NCBI GenBank assembly: GCA_019120395.1
Contig: DWVD01000027.1
Location: 38,205 to 102,204 of the forward strand
Source: Candidatus Gemmiger faecigallinarum
GTDB lineage: Bacteria > Bacillota > Clostridia > Oscillospirales > Ruminococcaceae
Reading direction: 5' to 3'
DNA: 64,000 nt
Both the position numbers and the translations under genes were made by a program. A model generated the notes under the pieces. It was not told where the DNA came from, did no database searches, and saw only the letters and a list, made by a program, of their open reading frames with translations. Every line of letters begins with the position of its first letter. The stretch's first letter is position 1. This document shows positions 43,374 to 52,417 of the stretch, in pieces.

Positions 43374-43862
43374 TCAGCGGCTGCGGCTGACGCCCAGCAC
43401 CCGGTACGTGACGATGTTGCCGTTGGGCAGCGTGACGTCCACGGTGTCGCCGGCCTTTTTGCCGATCAGCGCGGCGCCCACCGGGCTTTCGTCGCTGATG
43501 CGGTTTTCGTCCGCATCGGCCTCGGTGGAGCCGGTGATGTCGTACTCTTCCGCTTCGTCCTCGTCGTCGCCCTCGGCCAGGATGCGCACATGCATGCCGA
43601 TGGAGACGGTGTCGTGGGACAGCGCGCTGTCGTCGATGACGCGGGCGACCTTCAGGGTCGCTTCCAGGTCGGCAATGCGGGCTTCCACCATTGCCTGCTC
43701 TTCCTTGGCGGCGTCGTATTCGGCGTTCTCGGACAGGTCGCCGTAGCCGCGGGCGACCTTGATTTTATCTGCGACTTCCTTGCGCTTGACCGTGCGCAGG
43801 GTATTCAGCTCGTCTTCCAGCTTTTTCAGACCCTCGTGGGTGACAACGATTTCTTTTGCCAT
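43374..43862 (-). CDS. greA: Transcription elongation factor GreA
   Basis: 162 aa. Rescues backtracked RNA polymerase by stimulating transcript cleavage. N-terminal coiled coil with the acidic tip in ARGYGDLSENAEYDAAKEEQ and a C-terminal FKBP-like domain ending with DTVDVTLPNGNIVTYRVLGV. It carries an unusually acidic insert (EGDDEDEAEEYD, about 94-105) in the second domain. Heads the greA-lysS operon. Confidence 0.95.
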   Translation of the reverse strand: MAKEIVVTHEGLKKLEDELNTLRTVKRKEVADKIKVARGYGDLSENAEYDAAKEEQAMVEARIADLEATLKVARVIDDSALSHDTVSIGMHVRILAEGDDEDEAEEYDITGSTEADADENRISDESPVGAALIGKKAGDTVDVTLPNGNIVTYRVLGVSRSR

Positions 43863-43922
43863 TGCCGGTTTTCTCCTTAACAGTAAAAGTTGTGCGGCCC
43901 GTCGGGCCGCACTGGTTTCTAT

Positions 43923-43951
43923 ATTATACTGATATAGTTTGGCGTTGTCAA
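43923..43951 (-). promoter_or_regulatory. Consensus promoter of greA-lysS
   Basis: Minus strand TTGACA (43946-43951), 17 bp, TATAAT (43923-43928): a perfect sigma-A promoter. Confidence 0.92.
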
Positions 43952-44165
43952 GTCATTTCCCGCCCCCGCTGGAACCTGGCGGCCCCCATCCGGCATATTC
44001 TGTCCTAGGGCAGATCCGACGCCGTCCCGCCGCCCATTAAGCCGGGAAGCCGCGCCGCCCGGCATGGCGTCCCCGCGGCCCATGCCGGGCCTGCGTTCCC
44101 GCAAAACAGCCGGCGCCGTTCAGGTTTTGCCCCCGGGGCCGTCCGGCAGGCGCCGGCCTGCCCCG

Positions 44166-44363
44166 GAAAGCGGAGTAAGCATAAGGAAGCTTTGGTTTTG
44201 CTGCGCGAGCAGCAAAACTGCGAAGCACCAAAAAACCGCAAAAACAGGTTGGCGGCAAGGCGCCGGAACGCCGGCGTCCTTTGTGGACGCCAAGCGACGG
44301 CAACGCAGCCAACGGCCTGTTTTGGTTAGATTTTGCGGCAAAGTTTCCTTGTGCGCGCTCCGC
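44166..44363. repeat. Structured intergenic repeat, copy B
   Basis: Homologous to 24634-24784, with about 50 extra bases in the middle (about 44252-44307). Hairpin 1 is TTTTGCTGC-GCGA-GCAGCAAAA, where C-G pairs of copy A have become T-A. Hairpin 2 is ACAGG plus TTGGC pairing with GCCAA plus CCTGT. It ends ATTTTGCGGCAAAG then TTCCTTGTGCGCGCTCCGCC, 43 bp before a small secreted-protein gene. The part 43952-44165 shows no gene. Confidence 0.8.
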
Positions 44364-44405
44364 CAAACCACCCACCGACTTTTTTCCACAAGGAGAGGAT
44401 CTACC

Positions 44406-44726
44406 ATGAAACGATCTGTACGTCTGCTTGCTTCCGGCGCAGCGCTGGCGCTGTGCCTTTGCGCCGCCGCCGTTCCGGCCTTTGCCACCGGGACGGAATC
44501 CCCCAATGTGAGCGGCAGTTACCACCCCACCCGCGCCGAAGCCGAGCGGGACATCTCGGTGGAGGATTTTCTGCAACCGGATGTGACCATCAACCCCACC
44601 ACGCTGGCCATCTCGAACGTATACGACAGCCAGGGCAACCTGATCCCCGCCACGCTCAGCACCGACGGACACTTTTTCATCATTCCCACCACCACCGGGT
44701 TCCTGTATCTGAGTACCGGGCGGTAA
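44406..44726 (+). CDS. Small secreted protein of unknown function
   Basis: 106 aa. A clear Sec signal peptide (KRSVRLLASGAALALCLCAA, cleavage near AFA-T), then about 78 mature residues with no recognised domain (SGSYHPTRAEAERDISVEDF, TTLAISNVYDSQGNLIPATL). AAGGAGAGG precedes the ATG at 44406. It lies just downstream of structured repeat copy B. No transmembrane segment after the signal. Confidence 0.65.
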   Translation: MKRSVRLLASGAALALCLCAAAVPAFATGTESPNVSGSYHPTRAEAERDISVEDFLQPDVTINPTTLAISNVYDSQGNLIPATLSTDGHFFIIPTTTGFLYLSTGR

Positions 44727-44747
44727 GGCTTTCTCCCGCCGTTTCGG

Positions 44748-44776
44748 TTGCACCTGCCATATTTGTGTGCTATAAT
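44748..44776 (+). promoter_or_regulatory. Promoter of the surface-polysaccharide cluster
   Basis: TTGCAC (44748-44753), 17 bp, TATAAT (44771-44776). The 80-nt leader has two hairpins: CAGG-TGAAATG-CCTG, and a 10-bp stem GCCGCGGCTG with CAGCCGCGGC, ahead of GGAGGGG. Confidence 0.75.
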
Positions 44777-44860
44777 AAGCACGTTGTCAGGTGAAATGCC
44801 TGGCGGAATGCCGCGGCTGCGTGCAGCCGCGGCAAATTTGATGATTGGAGGGGCGCACGC

Positions 44861-46345
44861 ATGGGGCTTTCCAGCGTCGGCTTTTTTGTATTCCTGCCGG
44901 TGGTCGCTGCCGTCTACCTGCACCTGCCCCACAAGTTCCAGCCCGCCTTTCTGCTGGCCGCCAGCGCGGCGTTCTACCTGCTGGCCGCGCCGCGGATGTT
45001 TGTGGTCACGGCGGGCCTTGCGGTGCTGACCTACTGCCTGGCGCGGGGCGTCGGCACGCCGCGCCGCAAAGTCTGGCTGGCCGGCGGCGTCACGGCGCTG
45101 CTGGCGGTTTTGGCCTTTTTCAAATACGGCCCGGCGCTGAACGCCGCGCTGGATCTGGGCCTGCCGTCCTTCGCCATGCCGCTGGGGCTGAGCTTTTACA
45201 CCTTCGCGGCCATCTCCTACCTGGTGGACGCCGCCCGCGGCGACTGCCCGGTAGAGAAAAACTTTGTCATCCACGCGCTGTACATCCTGTTTTTCCCCAC
45301 CATCACCTCCGGCCCCATCTGCCGCGCCGGGCAGCTGATGCCCCAGCTGGCCGCCGAGCACCGCTTTGACGCGGCCCGCACGGCGGACGCGCTGCGGCTG
45401 TACGCGCTGGGCGCCTTCAAGGCGGTGGCGGTGGGCCGGACGCTGCATGTGCTGGTGCAGCAGGTCGTCCCCAACTACCGGGACTACGGCGGCTGGATGC
45501 TGATGCTGGCGGTGCTGGCCTACACCTTCTACCTCTATTTCGATTTCTCCGGCTACTCGGAGTCCGCCCGCGCCGCCGCGCTGATGATGGGCATCCAGCT
45601 GCCGGAAAACTTCAAGACGCCGTTTTTTGCCACCAACTTTTCCGGGTTCTGGAACCGGTGGCATATCAGTTTTTCCTCCTGGCTGCAGGACTATCTGTTC
45701 ATGCCGCTGGCCTGGGCCGACGTGTCCAAACTGACCCGCGGCCGCCGCGAGCGGCTGCCGGTGTGGCTCTGCCTGCTGTGCGTGTTCCTGGTGTCCGGCT
45801 TCTGGCACGGCAACACGCTGCCCTACGTGCTGTGGGGGCTGCTGCAGGCCGTTTACCGCATCGGCGAGGAGGTGCTGCACCGCAGGCTGGGCAAGCCCAA
45901 AAAGAAAGCCCCCGCGGCCCAGCAGTGGGGCAAGCGGGCGGTGGTGTTCGCGCTGTGGACCTTCAGCATGGTGTTTTTCTGCATCGGGGCGGACGGCACG
46001 CTGGGCACCGCCGACTGCTTCGGCTATCTGGCGGGCTGCGTGCAGGGGCTTTCCCCCGCGCGGTTTGCCGGGGAGCTGTACAGCGTCGTCTACGACGGCT
46101 TCTACCCCCACGCGGTGATGGTGGCCGGCTATTATGCGTTTCTGGCATTGGCGCTGGCGCTGGCCTTCCGGCTGGACTGGCACCGCAATTTCACCTGCAA
46201 AAACCGCCCGGCGGAGCAGGCTTTGGCCGCGCTGCCCCGGCGGCGGGCGGTGTATTACCTGCTGATCGTCTGCATTCTGGTGGGGCTGATTTTGTCCAAC
46301 GGCGGCTTCGGCAGCACCAATTTCAGCGCCTATGCAGGGTTCTGA
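44861..46345 (+). CDS. MBOAT-family O-acyltransferase (second copy)
   Basis: 494-aa membrane acyltransferase of the AlgI/DltB type. MPLGLSFYTFAAISYLVD (106-123), YFDFSGYSESARAAALMMG (226-244), FWNRWHISFSSWLQDYLFMP (263-282, His268) and VSGFWHGNTLPYVLWG (His316) are conserved. Clearly diverged from the copy at 2570-3982 and accompanied by a different partner. Likely acylates a cell-surface glycan made or exported by the following genes. Confidence 0.9.
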   Translation: MGLSSVGFFVFLPVVAAVYLHLPHKFQPAFLLAASAAFYLLAAPRMFVVTAGLAVLTYCLARGVGTPRRKVWLAGGVTALLAVLAFFKYGPALNAALDLGLPSFAMPLGLSFYTFAAISYLVDAARGDCPVEKNFVIHALYILFFPTITSGPICRAGQLMPQLAAEHRFDAARTADALRLYALGAFKAVAVGRTLHVLVQQVVPNYRDYGGWMLMLAVLAYTFYLYFDFSGYSESARAAALMMGIQLPENFKTPFFATNFSGFWNRWHISFSSWLQDYLFMPLAWADVSKLTRGRRERLPVWLCLLCVFLVSGFWHGNTLPYVLWGLLQAVYRIGEEVLHRRLGKPKKKAPAAQQWGKRAVVFALWTFSMVFFCIGADGTLGTADCFGYLAGCVQGLSPARFAGELYSVVYDGFYPHAVMVAGYYAFLALALALAFRLDWHRNFTCKNRPAEQALAALPRRRAVYYLLIVCILVGLILSNGGFGSTNFSAYAGF

Positions 46346-46403
46346 CCCGTCCGCGCCCTGCCTGCGGTCGAAACCGTTTTGATTTGGAAAGGGGGCTTTG
46401 CCC

Positions 46404-47354
46404 GTGAAAACCATTCTGCGCCGGGCGGCCCCGCTGTTTGTGCCGGTGCTGGTGTGGCTGGCGTTCTTTATCGCCTTTGAACCCAACAATTATTTCGGGC
46501 TGAAAGCGTCGGCCTCCTCCACCCAGCCGGTGGCGCGGGTGCGGGAGTATCAGGCCGACCCCGGCACGAACCTTCTGCTGGGCGACAGCCGCCTGGCCCA
46601 CATCGACATGGACCAGGCCGCGGCGGTCTCCGGCAAACAGTGGCAGAACCTGGCTTTCGGCGGCGCTTCGTTAAAAGAAACGCTGGACCTGGCGGAGTAT
46701 ATCCTCGACTCCGGCAACCCGGTGGAGGAGCTGGTGCTGAGCGTTTCTTTCTACACCCTCAACCAGAACTACAACACCGACCGGTTTGAGCAGCTGGAGA
46801 CCACGCTGGAGAACCCGGTGGCCTACTGCCTGAACCTGGAATACAACGTCAACGCCCTGACCGTTTTTCTGGACACGGTGCGGGGCACGCCCGACGCCGT
46901 CGAGACCGGCGAGTGGGGCCCCGACGACTATGTGGGCGACAACGGCGAAACGCTGCCCCTCCACTACAAGCTGTACACCTACCCCCAAAGCCTGATCCCC
47001 CGGTGCCGGAACTGGTCGCTGACCGACCAGTTTGACCGCATTGCCGAGCTGGCCGCCCGCTGCCAGGCCGAGGGCGTACGCCTGACGGTGGTGCTGCCGC
47101 CCATGGCGGACATCGTGCTGACCGAGGTGTGTGAGCCGTTTGGCATCGACACGGCCATGGAGCAGCAGGTGCTGCCCCGGCTGAACGCCTGGGCGGAGCA
47201 GTACGGCTTTGCCCTGCTGGACTACGAGTGGACCGACCGCCCCGATTTTGACGACGACACCCAGTTTTACGACGGCTTCCATCTGGACGAGGTCCACGGC
47301 CTGCCGGAATGGGTGGACATGCTGTTTGCGGCGCTGGCGCAGGCGCCCGCCTGA
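46404..47354 (+). CDS. Membrane-anchored SGNH/DltD-like protein
   Basis: 316 aa with an N-terminal membrane anchor (about 9-26, LFVPVLVWLAFFIAF) and an extracytoplasmic domain with LLLGDSRLAHID (GDS nucleophile box), NLAFGGASLKET (Gly block) and DGFHLDEVHGL (Asp/His pair near the end), the SGNH-hydrolase triad layout. It is the probable partner of the MBOAT protein just upstream. GTG at 46404 is taken as start because GGAAAGGGGG is at good spacing; a TTG at 46398 is too close. Confidence 0.75.
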   Translation: MKTILRRAAPLFVPVLVWLAFFIAFEPNNYFGLKASASSTQPVARVREYQADPGTNLLLGDSRLAHIDMDQAAAVSGKQWQNLAFGGASLKETLDLAEYILDSGNPVEELVLSVSFYTLNQNYNTDRFEQLETTLENPVAYCLNLEYNVNALTVFLDTVRGTPDAVETGEWGPDDYVGDNGETLPLHYKLYTYPQSLIPRCRNWSLTDQFDRIAELAARCQAEGVRLTVVLPPMADIVLTEVCEPFGIDTAMEQQVLPRLNAWAEQYGFALLDYEWTDRPDFDDDTQFYDGFHLDEVHGLPEWVDMLFAALAQAPA

Positions 47355-47368
47355 CAGGAGGCATCCCT

Positions 47369-48688
47369 TTGGCACTGGATTTTTTGATTCTGTACGAGCA
47401 TACCGTGCGCGAGTACGAGAGCGACCTGCTGCTCAAGCTGGAGCTGGAGCGCCGCGGCTATACCGTGGAGATCCGCCAGCTGCTGGACCCCAAGCACCTG
47501 CGGCTGTTTGGCCGCGACAAGCCCGAAGTGCTGGTGGCCAGCTGCATGTACGACAACGAGGCCATCAACAGCCACGTGTACAACAACATCGGCAAGTGCG
47601 ACAAGATCGTCAACCTGCACTGGGAGCAGATGCTCTCGGACACGCAGGAGGAGGGCGACTGGTTCAACATGAACGGCAACGCCAAACGCTGCGTGCAGAC
47701 CTGCTGGGGCAAGCGCACTGCCAAACGGCTGCAGGACCACGGCATGGACGCCAAAAACACCCCCGTGACCGGCGCCGTGATGATGGATTTTCTGCGCCCG
47801 GAGTTTGCCGGCTACTTTAAGGACAAGGCCGCGCTGTGCCGCGAGTTCGGCCTGGACCCGGACAAGCAGCTGCATCTGTATATCTCCAGCTTTGGCTATG
47901 CCAGCATGTCCGACGCCGAGGTGGCCGAGCTGTCCAAAATGGCGGGCACCGATTTCACCGGCTTTGCCCGCACCAACCGGGTCTCGATGACCGAAACGCT
48001 GGCCTGGTTTGACCGCTATCTGGGCGACCACCCGGAGGTGGAGCTGGTCTACCGCCGCCACCCCAGCGAGTGGAACAGCCCCGCGCTGGACGAGCTGGCC
48101 AAAAAGCGGCCCAACTTCCACGTGATCTTTGCCGACAGCGTCAAGCAGTGGATCGTGGCGGCGGACTCGATTTCCATCTGGATGAGCACCGCCATCGCCG
48201 AGGTCTACATGGCCGGCAAAAGCTGCCGCATCCTGCGCCCGGTGCCCATCGAGCACGAGTACGACCCGGTCATCTACAAGGGCGCGCAGTATGTGACAAG
48301 CTACGAGGAATTTGCCGCCGCCATGGCCGACCCGCAGCCGCCCTTCCCCATCGCGCGGGAGGTCATCGAGGGTTACTTTGACCCCAGCCCCCGCGCCGCC
48401 TACCTGCGCATGGCCGACCTGCTGGAGGAGGTGTACAAAAATCCGCCGCGGGACCACCCCATGGGCGAGGGCTTTGCCCCCCATTTCAACCTGCTCAAGT
48501 TCGTGGCGCTGGCGGGGGTGCATTTCCTTTACCGGCACGGCTGGCAGCCCAAAACGGTGTTCGCCTTCTGCCCGCCGCTGGCAAACTTTGCCCAGCGCAT
48601 CTACGGCTACGTGGACAAGGCCCACGTCACCCCCGAAGAGGTCGAGCGCATGACCGCCCGCATCCGCCCCTTTGTGCAGGGCGAGTGA
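47369..48688 (+). CDS. Surface polysaccharide biosynthesis-type protein
   Basis: 439 aa, soluble. ALDFLILYEHTVREYESDLL at the start, KCDKIVNLHWEQMLSDTQEE, then VYRRHPSEW, VIFADSVKQWIVAADSISIW and AVYMAGK-like segments resemble GT-B-fold transferases of surface-carbohydrate synthesis (polysaccharide-type/CDP-glycerophosphotransferase-like). The donor site of a given enzyme class is not evident. TTG start at 47369 with AGGAGG. Fourteen bp after the SGNH gene, so the same operon. Confidence 0.65.
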   Translation: MALDFLILYEHTVREYESDLLLKLELERRGYTVEIRQLLDPKHLRLFGRDKPEVLVASCMYDNEAINSHVYNNIGKCDKIVNLHWEQMLSDTQEEGDWFNMNGNAKRCVQTCWGKRTAKRLQDHGMDAKNTPVTGAVMMDFLRPEFAGYFKDKAALCREFGLDPDKQLHLYISSFGYASMSDAEVAELSKMAGTDFTGFARTNRVSMTETLAWFDRYLGDHPEVELVYRRHPSEWNSPALDELAKKRPNFHVIFADSVKQWIVAADSISIWMSTAIAEVYMAGKSCRILRPVPIEHEYDPVIYKGAQYVTSYEEFAAAMADPQPPFPIAREVIEGYFDPSPRAAYLRMADLLEEVYKNPPRDHPMGEGFAPHFNLLKFVALAGVHFLYRHGWQPKTVFAFCPPLANFAQRIYGYVDKAHVTPEEVERMTARIRPFVQGE

Positions 48689-48813
48689 CCGCGGCCGCCC
48701 GGCTTGCCGGGCAGCCCAAACGGTGCCCCTGCAAGGAAAGCCGCGAACCTGCGTGCCGCCAAAAGCTTCTTCTTCCCGCCCCTCATTCCTCACTGCAAAA
48801 GAGGTGACCCCCA

Positions 48814-50307
48814 TTGCCTGATACCCCGCAGCAGAAACCCGCCAAAACCGAGAGCTTTGTGGGCAACGTGATGAAATATTCCGTCGCCACCTACCTGGGC
48901 TTTCTCATCAGCGGCGCGGCGCTGATCATCAAGGGCATCCTGCCCGCCGACACCTACGCCGTGCCCGCCACCTTTATGGCCTACACCATGTCGCTGATGA
49001 ACCTGGGCATGCTGGGGCTGGACCAGGCGCTCTTGCGCTTTTACCGCGAGCCGCCGGAAGGCACCACCGGCCGCGGGATGTTTTTGGCCTGCGTGCGGCT
49101 TTCGCTTTTGGTGATGCTGGTGGTGGGGGCCGGGGCCAGCGTGTTCTTTGCCCCCACGCTGGCGGTGGCCTTCGGCCTGGGGCAGGGCAACACCGCGCTG
49201 GTGCCGTTTTTGTTTTTGAACGCCGCGCTCTACATGCTGGTGCGGTACGTCAACGTCCTGCTGCGGCTGGAAAACGACGTAAAGGCCTACACCGTGCAGA
49301 CGCTGTGGATGAACGCCTGCCTCAACCTGATCTACCTGCTGCCGGGCTTTTTCACCTCCAACGTCTGGGCCTTCATCGCGGCGGCGCTGGCAGGGTTCGG
49401 CGGCGTGGCCATCGCCTTCTGGTTCCGCTCCATGGGCACCGCCGGGGGCAGCGCCGCCCCCGCCCCCATGGGCCTCAAGGCGCTGAAAGCCGACAAGGGC
49501 ACCTACCGCCTGCTTTTGCCCTACGGCATGCTGCTGGCCCCGGCGGCAATTTTGACGCCGCTGTACCGGTCGGTCTGCCTGTCCTTTCTGGCGGCGGGGT
49601 CGGGCGCGACCTCCCAGGGCCTGTTTGAGTTTGCCTACACGCTGGCCCAGCTGGTCACCACGGTGCAGGCGGGCTTTTCCACCTACTGGGGCCCCTACGT
49701 CTACGCCAACTACCGCACCGAGCAGGCCCGCATCGGCCGCATCCACGATGTGCTGAACTTTCTGGTGTTCGGCTTTTTCTGCGCGCTGATCATGTTCGAG
49801 GACGTCATCTTTTTGATCTTCCCGGACAAGGTCGCCTGTATGCGGTTTTTCCCGGTGATGATGCTCTCCTCGGTGTTCGCCATCCTGATCGAGGGCACCG
49901 TCTACGGCAACGCCATCGCCCGCCGCCCCCACCACGACACCATCGGTGTGGCGCTGGGCGTGGCGGTCAACGTGGCGATGTGCGCCTGGCTGGTGCCGCT
50001 GTACAGCGTTACCGGCGCGGCGGTGGCGGTGACCGCCTCCAACGCGGCGATGTTTTTGTACCGCACCGTCACCGGGCAGTATTACTACCGCACCATCCCC
50101 AACATCGGGCGCACGGTGTCCGGCTTTCTGCTGGCGCTGGCCGCCGCCGCGGTGGGCGTGGTGTTCTACCAGCATTTCGTCATCAAGTTCGTTCTGGTCG
50201 GCGCCATCCTGTTCATCTACTGCACGCTCTACCGTCCCCAGCTGCAAAAGCTGTGGCAGATGGGCCTTGGCCTGCTGCGCAGGGTGCTGGGCCGCGGGCG
50301 GGCCTGA
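48814..50307 (+). CDS. Polysaccharide flippase (MOP superfamily, Wzx-like)
   Basis: 497 aa with about 13-14 membrane helices; it begins with a short hydrophilic tail, then GNVMKYSVATYLGFLISGAA, typical of O-antigen/teichoic flippases that turn lipid-linked glycans across the membrane. TTG start at 48814 with GAGGTGA. The fourth gene of the polysaccharide cluster, after a 125-bp gap that shows no other feature. Confidence 0.85.
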   Translation: MPDTPQQKPAKTESFVGNVMKYSVATYLGFLISGAALIIKGILPADTYAVPATFMAYTMSLMNLGMLGLDQALLRFYREPPEGTTGRGMFLACVRLSLLVMLVVGAGASVFFAPTLAVAFGLGQGNTALVPFLFLNAALYMLVRYVNVLLRLENDVKAYTVQTLWMNACLNLIYLLPGFFTSNVWAFIAAALAGFGGVAIAFWFRSMGTAGGSAAPAPMGLKALKADKGTYRLLLPYGMLLAPAAILTPLYRSVCLSFLAAGSGATSQGLFEFAYTLAQLVTTVQAGFSTYWGPYVYANYRTEQARIGRIHDVLNFLVFGFFCALIMFEDVIFLIFPDKVACMRFFPVMMLSSVFAILIEGTVYGNAIARRPHHDTIGVALGVAVNVAMCAWLVPLYSVTGAAVAVTASNAAMFLYRTVTGQYYYRTIPNIGRTVSGFLLALAAAAVGVVFYQHFVIKFVLVGAILFIYCTLYRPQLQKLWQMGLGLLRRVLGRGRA

Positions 50308-50377
50308 GCTTTGTTTTCCGCGGGGCCAATGTGCTCCGCGCCTTATAAGGACGTTGAAACGATTGAGGTGATCTTTC

Positions 50378-50965
50378 ATGCGCCATTGCGGCACGCAAAT
50401 CTTGCAGACCGGGCGGCTGACGCTGCGGCCGCTCTCCATCCACGACGCCGAGATGATGTTCGGCAACTGGGCCAGCGATCCCCGGGTCGCAAAATATCTG
50501 CGCTGGCAGCCCCACCGCAGCTGGGCCGAAACCGCCGAATACCTGAACGAAGTCTCCAAACACTATACCGAACCGGATTTTTACCAGTGGGGCATTGAGG
50601 AAAAGGTCAGCGGCGCGCTGATCGGCTCCATCAGCCTTGCCCGCGGCGAGGCCGACCCCGGCTGGCCGCCCGCCTGCGAGCGGCTGGGCGAGATCTGGGA
50701 GCCGGGCTATTGCCTGGGCCGCAAGTGGTGGGGCCGCGGCTACGCCACCGAGGCGCTCTGCGCCGTGCGGGACTTCTGGTTTGGCCCTGTGCACGGCAAA
50801 TGGCTGTGCTGCTGCCATGCCAACGAGAACGTCGCTTCCGGCGCGGTGATGCAGAAAGCCGGCTTCACCTACCATCACGACGCCACCTATCACAAATTTG
50901 ACGGCACGCCCGTCGCCTGCCGCGCCTATTTTCTGCTGCGCAGCCAGGTGGACCTTCCCCGGTAA
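50378..50965 (+). CDS. GNAT-family acetyltransferase (RimJ/RimL-like)
   Basis: 195 aa. TGRLTLRPLSIHDAEMMFGN at the start, then YCLGRKWWGRGYATEALCAV (acetyl-CoA loop) and ANENVASGAVMQKAGF are signature regions of ribosomal-protein/antibiotic-type N-acetyltransferases. GAGGTGAT precedes the ATG. Substrate unknown; between the flippase and hflX. Confidence 0.88.
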   Translation: MRHCGTQILQTGRLTLRPLSIHDAEMMFGNWASDPRVAKYLRWQPHRSWAETAEYLNEVSKHYTEPDFYQWGIEEKVSGALIGSISLARGEADPGWPPACERLGEIWEPGYCLGRKWWGRGYATEALCAVRDFWFGPVHGKWLCCCHANENVASGAVMQKAGFTYHHDATYHKFDGTPVACRAYFLLRSQVDLPR

Positions 50966-51010
50966 CGCCCGCCTGGGCAAGCCAAGAGAACTTTTTCAAA
51001 GGACTTATTT

Positions 51011-52348
51011 ATGAGTGAACTGATTCATCTGCCCGGCGTGGAACCCGCCGGGCAGCCCGCGCCTTCCCCCGACGCCGCCTTGCCGGAAGGCCCCGTCCCG
51101 GTGGTGCTGCTGGCGCTGGACCAGGGCAGGTTCGACGCCGCCCGCAGCCTGGACGAACTGGCCGCCCTGGCCGAGGCCAACGGTATGCAAGCGGTTGCTT
51201 CGGTGGTGCAGAAGCGCTCCACCCCGGAAGCCGCCACCATGCTGGGCGAAGGCAAAGTCGCTGAGGCCCGCCTGGTCTGCCTGAACGCGGGGGCCGCAGC
51301 CGCCATCTTTGACGGCGAGCTGACCGGCAGCCAGCTGCGCAACCTGAGCGCCGCCCTGCAGGTGGAGGTCATCGACCGCACCATGCTGATTTTGGAGATC
51401 TTCCGTTCCCGCGCCGTCACCAACGAAGGCAAACTGCAGACCGAGCTGGCGCTTTTGCGCTATCAGATGCCCCGCCTGCAGGGCCTGGGCGAAGCGCTCA
51501 GCCGCCAGGGCGGCGGCGGTGGCGGCGGAGCAGGCGCGCGCCGCGGTGCGGGCGAGACCCGGCTGGAGCTGGACCGCCGCCACATCCGCCGCCGTATCGA
51601 GATGCTGGAAAACCGCCTGAAAGAGATGGAAAAGCGCCGGGGCGAGACCCGGCGCGCCCGTCAGAAAAGCGGCGTGCCGGTGGTCGCCCTGGTGGGTTAC
51701 ACCAACGTGGGCAAATCCAGCCTGACCAACGCGCTTTGCGGCGCCGGCATCTTTGAGGCGGACATGCTGTTTGCCACGCTGGACCCCACCGCCCGCCGCC
51801 TGACGCTGCCCAGCGGCCTGGACGTGGTGCTGGTGGACACCGTCGGCTTTGTCAGCCGGCTGCCCCACCATCTGGTGGACGCCTTCAAGAGCACGCTGGA
51901 GGAGGCCGCCTTTGCCGACGTGCTGGTGCGGGTGGCCGACGCCAGCGACCCTGCCGCCGCCGAGCAGCTGGCCGTCACCGACCAGGTCCTGGACGAGCTT
52001 GGTTGCGGCGGCATCCCCCGCCTGACCGTCTACAACAAGTGCGACAAGTCCGGCGCGGTGCCCTTTGATCCTTCCGTCCTGCTGACCAGCGCCCGCACCG
52101 GCCGCGGCCTGGACGAGCTGAAAGCCCGCCTGGACGACATCCTGGCGGCCCGCGTCCGCCGCATTGAGGCGCTTTTGCCCTACGGCCAGCTGGCTTTGGC
52201 CGACATTCTGCGCAGCCGCGGCAGCGTCCAGGCGGAGGAGTACCGCCCCGAAGGCGTCTACTACGCCGCCACTGTCCGCATCGACGACCTTCACCGGTTC
52301 GAGCCCTATCTGCTGCCCCGCACGCCGGGTTCCCCCGCGCCCGAATGA
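51011..52348 (+). CDS. hflX: GTPase HflX
   Basis: 445-aa ribosome-associated GTPase that splits stalled or heat-damaged ribosomes. The N-terminal HflX domain (ALAEANGMQAVASVVQKRST, GEGKVAEA) has a glycine-rich loop [20 protein letters not shown] (about 165-184), then G1 GYTNVGKSSL (229-238), G3 DTVGFVSRLPH and G4 NKCD. The C-terminal stretch is normal. AACTTTTTCAAAGG lies before the ATG. Ends before a bidirectional terminator. Confidence 0.95.
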   Translation: MSELIHLPGVEPAGQPAPSPDAALPEGPVPVVLLALDQGRFDAARSLDELAALAEANGMQAVASVVQKRSTPEAATMLGEGKVAEARLVCLNAGAAAAIFDGELTGSQLRNLSAALQVEVIDRTMLILEIFRSRAVTNEGKLQTELALLRYQMPRLQGLGEALSRQGGGGGGGAGARRGAGETRLELDRRHIRRRIEMLENRLKEMEKRRGETRRARQKSGVPVVALVGYTNVGKSSLTNALCGAGIFEADMLFATLDPTARRLTLPSGLDVVLVDTVGFVSRLPHHLVDAFKSTLEEAAFADVLVRVADASDPAAAEQLAVTDQVLDELGCGGIPRLTVYNKCDKSGAVPFDPSVLLTSARTGRGLDELKARLDDILAARVRRIEALLPYGQLALADILRSRGSVQAEEYRPEGVYYAATVRIDDLHRFEPYLLPRTPGSPAPE

Positions 52349-52368
52349 CCTCGCCCCCTTTTCTGCAA

Positions 52369-52410
52369 AAAGCCTGCCGTCCCCTCTTATACGGGTACGG
52401 CAGGCTTTCT
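52369..52410. terminator. Bidirectional terminator after hflX
   Basis: AAAGCCTGCCGT (52369-52380) pairs with ACGGCAGGCTTT (52397-52408), flanked by A and T runs. Confidence 0.88.
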
Positions 52411-52417
52411 CATTCTG

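Noticed and set aside
41736-43880. Long plus-strand frame of 714 codons
   Set aside because: Antisense of lysS and greA, with low-complexity His/Gly/Val-rich translation and no motifs.
47267-50559. Long minus-strand frames (515 and 589 codons) over the polysaccharide cluster
   Set aside because: Antisense shadows of the biosynthesis-type and flippase genes; no ribosome site or domains.
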